From Hyperoodon ampullatus (taxonomy: Eukaryota; Chordata; Mammalia; Artiodactyla; Ziphiidae), in NCBI GenBank assembly GCA_949752795.1, contig OX457061.1, positions 39,898,338 to 39,962,337 of the forward strand: DNA of 64,000 nt, in the 5' to 3' direction. The notes under the pieces are model-generated. The model was not told the DNA's origin and did not search any database. It saw only the letters and a list, made by a program, of their open reading frames with translations. A program made the position numbers and the translations under genes. Shown one piece after another: positions 56,800 through 64,000 of this stretch (position 1 is its first letter; each line of letters begins with the position of its first letter).

Positions 56800-57850
56800 C
56801 TGTTTTGATCTCTAGCATCTCTTTTTGGTTCTTAGGATTTCCTTCTCTTTACTTTCATTGCCCATCTGTTTTTGCATGCTGTCTATCTATCCATTAGAGC
56901 CCTTAGCATATTAATCATAATTGTTTTAAATCCCAGGCTGCTAATTCCAACATACGTGCCATGTCTGGTTCTGAAGCTTGCTGTGTCTCTTCAAATTCTA
57001 TGGGGATATTTTTCCCCTTTGGTTTGCCTTGTAATTTTTTTCTTGACAGCTGGACATAGTGTACTGGGTAAAAGGAACTGCTGTAAATAGACCTTTAGTA
57101 AGGAGGTGGTGAGGAGAGGAAGCATTCTATAGTCCTATGATTAAGTCTCAGCATTTAATGAACCTGTGCGTCTAGACTATGAACTTCACACGCGTTTCTC
57201 AGTTTTTTTCTCCCACACCCACCATTTGATAGGACACGATGGCTAGAGCCTGCTATGTAGGGGGCACTCCTATGGCTGGGTCCCTCTGGAGGTTTTTTTG
57301 TTTTTGTTTTTCTGTTTTGTTTTGTTTTGTTCTGTTTTTGCGGTACACAGGCCTCTCACTGTTGTGGCCTCTCCCGCTGCGGAGCGCAGGCTCCGGACGC
57401 GCAGGCTCAGCGGCCATGGCTCACGGGCCCAGCCACTCCGCGGCGTGTGGGATCTTCCTGGACCGGGGCACGAACCCGTGTCCCCTGCATCCGCAGGTGG
57501 ACTCTCAACCACTGTGCCACCAGGGAAGCCCCCTCTGGGCTTTTTAACTCTCAGAGTCATCTACACTGAACCTCCATCAATTCATCAATCACCATTCCAG
57601 TTTTCCTGCCTCCCTGTTTCCCACAGTGGTTTCTACTTGTGGATCTCCGCTCCTGTGAGCCACGGCTCCCTGTGTTCACCTGTCTGTCTCTTCAATCTTG
57701 AGGGCAGCCGTTTTCCCTGTGTCTTCACTTCTTTTACAGATCCTAGAAGAGTTGTTGATTTTTCAGTCTGTTCAACTTTTTACTTGTTGTTAGGACAAAG
57801 TGGTGACTGCTAATCTCCTTACATATGGAAATGGAAACAGAAAGTCCCCC
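56800..57850 (+). repeat. Old interspersed repeat (LINE-like) split by a SINE
   Basis: 'tttgatctctagcatctctt', 'agcccttagcatattaatca', 'gctggacatagtgtactggg', 'aaaggaactgctgtaaatag' and, right of the SINE, 'cttgttgttaggacaaagtg' with 'ctaatctccttacatatgga' belong to a dispersed mammalian repeat I have seen but cannot name securely. Confidence 0.55.
57293..57530 (-). mobile_element. CHR-type SINE (short form), inverted
   Basis: Reverse short form with a T/G-rich left tail (ttttgttttgtt). TSD 'ccctctggRg' lies at about 57282-57291 and 57531-57540. Confidence 0.94.
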
Positions 57851-60257
57851 CAAAATTTTTTAAGCCACTTTTGTCCCCACCACTATCCCGTGAAACAAGA
57901 AAGTGAACAGTGTCACCACTATTCATGTTTTATGCTTCTTGTAGTACACTCTTAAAAATAAGAACTGCCCTCTTATCCATCAGTTGACCTGAATCAAAAA
58001 ACCTAACAGAAATCAGGGAAAAGCAAGGCCACTGACCTGAAAGTGAGTGCTGACTGTTTGGTGCCCAAGGGTCTTCCATGGGAAAGGAGGGTCCTCAAGT
58101 CTATTGGCTTTAGATGGATGCTTAGTTGGGTGCTCTGTGCACAGTAATGTTGAACCAGTTCTGAAAGAGGAAGTGCCTGAAATGACAATGTTTGGGAAAT
58201 GTAGGCAAGACCCAGGTAATTGTTTCTTCTGAATGGAATTAGTGCTGGGAGGAGGAGACCAGTGATTTGGAGTGATCATTTCTTTTGGTGATTTTGTTAA
58301 TTATCTGTGGCAGATACTGCAAAATATTTCAGCATCATTTCCAACACTGTCTAGAATGTGTCCCTGCTCTGTAGAGGCTGAAAAGGGAAAGACTACCCTT
58401 CCCAGACTCCCCTAAAAACCAATTATTAGACTGAGTTGGAACTGCATTCTCAAGGGAGTGGGCAAGTGTTCTAGACTGTGCCAAATAGATGCATCCATGA
58501 GAGACTTGGAAAGCAGCAGTGAGCAATGGGAGGTGGCATAGTGAGGGGAAGTGGGATCTCCTGGCAAGCACTTGTTGGAATGCTTTTGTTCTATGACAGC
58601 CTTGGCCAAGTTTCTCTCTGTGGTCCCAGCAGCATATGATCTGGAGAGTTGGCAGTGAGGACAGTGAGGTTTCTGCTAAGAAAACAATTTCATTGCGTGG
58701 TTGGTTTTCTTCTGGTTGCTTATTCCTGACTATGTAACATCCAAGCTTAGTTCCCTGGTACTCGTGGAAATTCTGTACTAAATGCTTCACTAGCTGGACT
58801 CTTATGGTTGAGAAAGCCTGGCCTCTTCATTGTTTCCAGGCGATGGAGTGGCAGCTGGATGGCCGCATGGTCAGTTCCGTTCACTTCCTTCTCTCTTCTC
58901 CAGTGCTCCCAAGCAATCAGACTCCAGGGAATGGAAACGGATTCTGAAGGACCAGCCAAGAGACCAAAACCTGATTTTAAAAATATACTAGATGAACAAA
59001 TCTGAAAAGTTAGGAATTTCCTCACAAACTCTAAACCCAAAACACTTCTGCTATGTTTATGTTCAAAGGTACAGATCTCAAAGAAATTGATTATATCTTG
59101 TATTTTATACAGGAAGCCCACTTCAAGTGGCCTTAATGTAGTTAAAATTATTTTGAGAAAAAGAAATTTGAAAAGAAAATGTTGTTAGTCCAATTCATTA
59201 TTGGAAAGAAGAGTTTGAAGTAAGTTCTTTTTTTCTGTCACTTCTTTTACATTTCTGAATTTAGAACTTTTTATGGGGTTTTAACATCATATTTCAATGT
59301 TTCATAACTGTACTCCTCAAAAGATCATTTTTAAGCAAGTGCACTTTTTCTGAGAATCATGTTTAGATCTGCTATTTTCCCTATCAGGGCAGCCTACCCA
59401 TATTTAGAATCTGGAGGTTGACTTAGGTCTGTAGGTTTATGTAATAAAAAGAACTCATTCACTAATTCACACCTTAAAACTATGGCCCAGAAGCTTTGGA
59501 CACCATAAGCATACAAATAAACACTTAATAAATAAATAATAATGGTGGAAGAGGGTAGAAGAAAGACTGTTAAGCTCTTCCTGTAAGTGGCAGTCTCTGA
59601 AAATAGTTTGCTATTCACTTGACTCAGAAAACTCCACAAAATCATGTAAATCAAGAGGTTCAAATTGTTGTGTTCATTTTAGAAACACCCAGGAAACTGC
59701 CCAGAGCCATCAAGGTTATGTATATCTGAAACGATGTCATTTTACAGAATCAGTGTGTGCCATTCCACCCTTACAATGGGAGAGTTGGTGGGTGTGCCAG
59801 GCCCAAGAGTGGAGCTAGATGTAGGGTCAGTGGCCCAAAAAGAGTGCTGAATTTTTGCTGCACATGCTTAAAAATGCAGAGAGTAATTCTGAACTTAAGG
59901 GTTTAGATATAGATTCTTTGATCATTGAGGACATCCAGGTAAACAAAGGCCCCAAGATGCACCACTGAACTTACAGATCTATGTGAGCTCCTACTGCCAC
60001 ACTGAGATGATCCTTACTAAAAAAAGAGCAGATTGTTCCTAAATCAGAGGAGGAAGTTGCACAGGAGAAAAAGATATCCCAGAAGAAACAAAAACTTAAG
60101 GCCAGAATAAATTCAGCACAAAATAAATACAAATAAAAATTTTGGGTTTTTTTTAAGTTTGTTAACAAAAGCTAGGAGACTTCTTTCATTCTGGCATTGA
60201 ATGTAGAAAGACATTGGAACTACAGGAGGATGTGGGCAGGTCTTAAGTGCTATAAAA
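57851..60257. other. Unassigned sequence, no gene supported
   Basis: About 2.4 kb. The part 58260-58790 carries a 151-codon minus-strand frame (58335-58790) and looks like a worn old repeat rather than a gene. The remainder is unique and AT-rich. Confidence 0.4.
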
Positions 60258-60299
60258 GGAATTTGATGTCCATAGAATGGAATTTGATGTCCATCTTGG
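60258..60299. repeat. 21-bp tandem duplication
   Basis: Two near-identical 21-bp units, each beginning 'ggaatttgatgtccat', adjoin at 60258-60278 and 60279-60299. A small replication-slippage duplication. Confidence 0.9.
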
Positions 60300-60329
60300 T
60301 AAACTCCTCTCACCCAGTTTCACAGGCCA

Positions 60330-61080
60330 GACCTGGAACTCATTCTTCTTGCTTGTCCCTCCCTCTCTCCTCACCAGACTTCTTAGTTCCAGCTCTAGCA
60401 TGTTTCTTGAATTCATCCACATCTTCCAAGTCTCCTGGCAGCATCCTAGTCCAGCTAAACATCATCTGGCCTAACATCATCATCCTAACTGGCCTCCCTG
60501 CTCCCTCACCTGGCCTCCTATAACCCATTCTCCTCACAGTAGCCAGAGCCATCCTTTTGCACCACTCAGCAGACCACACCCACGCCTCCACACCCACGCC
60601 TGGGTCCTGCCTTCCTCACCAGGCTCACTCCGCCTACCCTCCTCCGCCGTAATCCATTGTAATCCTTCCAGTTCTTCAGCTCACCAAGCTCCTCTCTCTG
60701 TAAGAGCCCACACAAGAGAACGGCTTATCTGCCTGGAACATCCTCCACTGACTCTTCACAGATTCACCCAGGTCTGAGCTGTCACTTTTCAACCTAAGCT
60801 CTCTCCCACTCCCTCCCTGAACCTTCATATCTAGGTGGTGCCACCCCTCCCCACAGCCCCTCCTTCTCCCCCAGCACCCTGTTCTTTTTCTATGGAACAT
60901 CTCACAATTTATAATTATATATTTATATGTGTCTTTTCTCATTTATGTCTCTCCCTAACTAGACTTTAAGCTTCTCCAAGGCCAAGATCTTCCCTGTCTT
61001 GTTCATCATTGTGTTTCTAGAGCCCAGCACTGTGCCTGACACTTAGCAGGTTCTTAGGCATATCTGTTTTAATTTCTGAA
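60330..61080 (+). repeat. L2 LINE 3' part
   Basis: Forward L2: 'actggcctccctgctccctc', 'cttatctgcctggaacatcc', 'actagactttaagcttctcc', 'cagcactgtgcctgacactt'. The 3' end is at about 61080. Confidence 0.9.
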
Positions 61081-61299
61081 CAGATCAAGAAATCACTTAG
61101 GATATAAATTCAGGAGGATTTAGCAGTAATCAGCAAAAGAGAAATCCAACTTATCAACAAAACTCCAGTTGAAAACAAATCTAGCCATTACCTCCATAAA
61201 TTGGGGAAAAGGAAATGACAATTAATTACACATAAAGCTCACTCCGTGGTTGTTTCCACCTACCAGTCTGCAAAAAAATATAGATAAAGGTTCTTAAAA
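61081..61299. other. Unique sequence, no feature seen
   Basis: Nothing recognised. Confidence 0.35.
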
Positions 61300-61853
61300 T
61301 TGGACCTGCAGTCACCAGTTTGCAAAACAGCTTGCATTACCTACTACCATTGAAGATAAGCATACCCAGTAATCCCACCCTTACTGTATAACCAACAGAA
61401 ATGTGTGCAAGAATGTTCAGAGCTGCATTATTCATAAAAGTCCCAAACTGGAAACCACCCAGTGTCCACCGACAGTAGACTAAATAAGTAAATTGTGGTT
61501 TAGTCATACAGTAGAACACAACTACAACAACAGGATGAATTTCACAAACATAATGGTGAGAAGGAAAAAAAAAAGAAAAGAAAAGCAGATGCCAAAGCTA
61601 TATACTATATGATTTCACTTATATAGAACTTGAAAACCCAGACAAAACCAATGTATTTTTAGATGTAAATGCAAAGGGACAGCAGAAAAGTGATTGCCAT
61701 AAAATCAGGATAATAGTTACCTTTGGGGAAAGGAAGAGACATAAGGGGGTCTCTGTATTGCTGATAAAGTTCTATCTCTTGATAAGGGTGATAGCTACAT
61801 AAGTGTCCACTTTCAGGCAAATATCGAACTGTTTTTTAAAAAACTAAATATGC
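61300..61853 (+). mobile_element. Old L1 (L1M-type) 3' region
   Basis: Forward L1 tail: 'aagataagcatacccagtaa', 'agagctgcattattcataaa', 'ccagtgtccaccgacagtag', 'atatgatttcacttatatag'. An A/G-rich patch (61564-61585) lies inside. Diverged and 5'-truncated. Confidence 0.85.
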
Positions 61854-62138
61854 GGGCTTCCCTGGTGGCACAGTGGTTGAGAATCTGCCTGCCAATGCAG
61901 GGGACACAGGTTCGAGCCCTGGTCTGGGAAGATCCCTCATGCCGCAGAGCAACTAGGCCTGTGAGCCACAACTACTGAGCCTGCGCGTCTGGAGCCTGTG
62001 CTCTGCAACAAGAGAGGCCACGATAGTGAGAGGCCCGCGCACCGCGATGAAGAGTAGCCCCCACTTGCCACAACTAGAGAAAGCCCTCGCACAGAAACAA
62101 AGACCCAACACAGCCAAAAATTAATTAATTAATTTAAA
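61854..62138 (+). mobile_element. CHR-type SINE (long form)
   Basis: Long form from 'gggcttccctggtggcacag' through 'gaagagtagcccccacttgc' to an ATTA/A-rich tail. TSD 'aaaaaactaaatatgc' lies at 61838-61853 and 62139-62154. Confidence 0.95.
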
Positions 62139-62159
62139 AAAAAACTAAATATGCATAAG

Positions 62160-62310
62160 AATTAGGTGTTGAAAATACAGGTTCTTGGTCCCACATCCAA
62201 GATAGTCTGATCCAATGAGTGTGACTCAGGCTCAGGAAGCTACACTTTTAATATAGAACTTGAGAGATTCTAACATATGTGATCCTCAGGCCAGGCTTGG
62301 GAAAATGAAG
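62160..62310. mobile_element. MER5-type hAT MITE fragment
   Basis: 'caggttcttggtcccacatc', 'ctcaggctcaggaagctaca', 'cttttaatatagaacttgag' and 'gatcctcaggccaggcttgg' fit a diverged MER5 copy. Confidence 0.55.
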
Positions 62311-62524
62311 ATTGACAACCTCATAGCTGGAAAGAGATTTAAGGGATGGTCAGAAAGCTTACCCTGATTCCCAATTTAGTGCTCTAGCTTGATCAGCTGA
62401 GGGTCTTCAGGTTCATTCCTTCAAGTCCTCTTTTGATTTGGCATGGTACCATCATAAGGAAGAGAGATACAAAGACAGCTCAAAACTAGAAACAGTTTAG
62501 GTAACCTTCAAAACAAACTGAGGG

Positions 62525-62731
62525 GGGGCTTCCCTGGTGATGCAGTGGTTGAGAGTCCGCCTGCCGATGCAGGGGACACGGGTTCGTGCCCCGGTCCAGG
62601 AAGATCCCACACGCCGCGGAGTGGCTGGGCCCGTGAGCCATGGCCGCTGAGCCTGCGCGTCCGGAGCCTGCGCTCCGCAGCGGGAGAGGCCACAGCAGTG
62701 AGAGGCCCGCGTACCGCAAAAAAAAAAAAAA
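62525..62731 (+). mobile_element. CHR-type SINE (short form), young
   Basis: Runs from 'ggggcttccctggtgatgca' to 'gcccgcgtaccgc' and a pure A-tail. Perfect 10-bp TSD (aaactgaggg) at 62515-62524 and 62732-62741. High CpG content is retained, which argues for a recent insertion. Confidence 0.96.
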
Positions 62732-62741
62732 AAACTGAGGG

Positions 62742-63429
62742 TGAAGTTCAGAATTGCATTTCTGTAAGGTCACAGCTGTGTCTCATGAGAAGACTGACCA
62801 TTACAAAGTTTCTTACCTACCTTTGATCACTTTTCTTAGCTTTTAAAAGAGTAGCTATACGATCATTGTTGGGATCATTGTTGGTTATTTGTCATCATAA
62901 AGGCCATCATTTTGCAATGTGCAATACAGAAAACAAGGCCCCATGCTGACGCGGGCATTAAATCTGCAAGAGCTCGTGTCCAGTACAACTGGAGCCTGAA
63001 AAGGCTCTGGTTTTCTAGGGAGACACACCCAAGCGATGCAAGAGGGTGGAATGAGCAGGCCCAATATTTCCTTGCCTTTTTGACGATAAACTTGGCAGAG
63101 CTTTCCCTCCAGGCAGCGGCAGCTCCCAGGCCCTAAGCTTCTCCCAGGTGCCCCCACCCCGACCCTCCCCCAGGGTTCTGTGCTTGACTAACTGGTAAAA
63201 CAAAGCAGCTGTGACACCAGGTGGCTGCAGCTCAGCTTTGCAGCGCTCTAGGCTGAAGTCACCATTGAAAACCACTTAGTCGGAACTAGCCAAATATACC
63301 CATTCATCAGAACAATTTTCCTCTCAAAGTTAAGTCCTAACCCCTAATGCTACCCGCCAAAGAAGGCTGTGCTGCGTTTTGTTGTGTTCAAACTCTCCTG
63401 GAGACCTGTGATTCTGCAGGCAGCAGAGG
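62742..63429. other. Unique sequence, no feature seen
   Basis: A 12-bp tandem duplication (gatcattgttgg twice, 62861-62884). Otherwise unique DNA. Open frames at 62885-63275 on both strands have no known domains. Confidence 0.45.
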
Positions 63430-63444
63430 CTTCCCTTTCTCTCT

Positions 63445-63793
63445 CTCTCTCTTTTTTTTTTTTTTAAAGCACATTCTCTGCATTCAAAGACCTTATTATT
63501 TTTTTTTTATTATTAATTTATTTATTTATTTTTGCTTTGTTGGGTCTTCGTTTCTGTACGAGGGCTTTCTCTAGTTGTGGCAAGCGGGGGCTACTCTTCA
63601 TCGCGGTGCACGGGCCTCTCACTATCGCGGCCTTTTTTGTTGGGGAGCACAGGTTCCAGACGCACAGGCTCAGTACTTGTGGCTCACGGGCCTAGTTGCT
63701 CCGCGGCATGTGGGATCCTCCCAGACCAGGGCTCGAACCCGTGTCCCCTGCATTAGCAGGCAGATTCTCAACCACTGCGCCACCAGGGAAGCC
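63445..63793 (-). mobile_element. CHR-type SINE with apparent 3' transduction
   Basis: Reverse long-form SINE with its 5' end at 63793 and an A-rich tail at about 63490-63530 (seen as T/A here). About 34 bp of non-SINE sequence (63466-63499) and a second pure tail (T-run 63452-63465) follow before the TSD. The 15-bp TSD 'cttccctttctctct' at 63430-63444 and 63794-63808 encloses everything, so the extra sequence moved with the SINE. Confidence 0.85.
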
Positions 63794-63810
63794 CTTCCCT
63801 TTCTCTCTTT

Positions 63811-64000
63811 TCAGCCTGCTCTCCCCCTCAGATTCTATGCATTTTTGAGAGCCTACTCTGAGGATTCCTCCAAGGTTGACCAAAACTAGACGTGTTTGGG
63901 GCACATCTGGAATCCCTATCTTTCTTTTCCTGGACCCAGCAGGCAGCTTTCCCTGAAAACCCCCTACTCTGCCAATCCCACCTGCCACCCAGAATTCACC
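63811..64000. other. Unique sequence at window end
   Basis: No feature recognised. Confidence 0.4.

Noticed and set aside
58335..58790. 151-codon minus-strand open frame
   Set aside because: Composition and surroundings suggest a decayed repeat. No domain or splice context was seen.

Overview
The window is mammalian genomic DNA and almost certainly cetacean, more likely a toothed whale than a baleen whale. The best evidence is at least fourteen copies of a tRNA-derived SINE whose 5' end reads like 'ttccctggtggcgcagtgg'. This is the CHR SINE group of whales, hippos and ruminants, and the form seen here, with fresh A-tails and intact target-site duplications (TSDs), is the one that multiplied in cetaceans. 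The other repeats are ancient mammalian ones (L2, MIR, MER5 and MER20-type hAT elements, Tigger) plus 5'-truncated L1s. Species and family calls are pattern recognition from memory; no database was searched.

I found no protein-coding gene, tRNA, rRNA or other functional RNA gene that I can support. The long open frames all fall in simple repeats, SINEs or L2/L1 sequence, or resemble no protein family I know. The window therefore looks intergenic or like the inside of a very long intron.

Layout. 0-10 kb: L2, two head-to-head SINEs sharing a target site, an LTR-like block, a Tigger element, MIRs, and a promoter-like cluster near 9.0-9.2 kb (CRE, CCAAT and GC boxes). 10-17 kb: MIR and MER5 pieces, a conserved-looking block with a palindromic RFX-type X-box (12.07 kb), and old LTR-like repeats. 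17.2-19.4 kb and 25.7-29.3 kb: two independent three-layer nests, each an L2 split by an L1 that was itself hit by a SINE. 19.9-30.2 kb: further old elements, SINEs and a G-quadruplex motif beside promoter-like boxes (24.3 kb). 31.9-35.9 kb: a 477-bp inverted duplication, about 90% identical, around a 2.9-kb spacer with AT and CT microsatellites. 36-46 kb: mostly unique sequence with conserved-looking blocks, notably 43.4-43.7 kb. 46-49 kb: two abutting hAT transposons, a 30-bp minisatellite, a SINE and a MER20-type element. 51.7-52.2 kb: a CA-rich satellite-like tract with a period of about 97 bp. 53-64 kb: L2, L1, MER5 and four SINEs, one of which seems to carry a 3' transduction (63.4-63.8 kb).

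I found no new enzyme-like system. The most notable structures are the inverted duplication at 31.9-35.9 kb, the SINE with apparent 3' transduction at 63.4 kb, and a few candidate regulatory modules.
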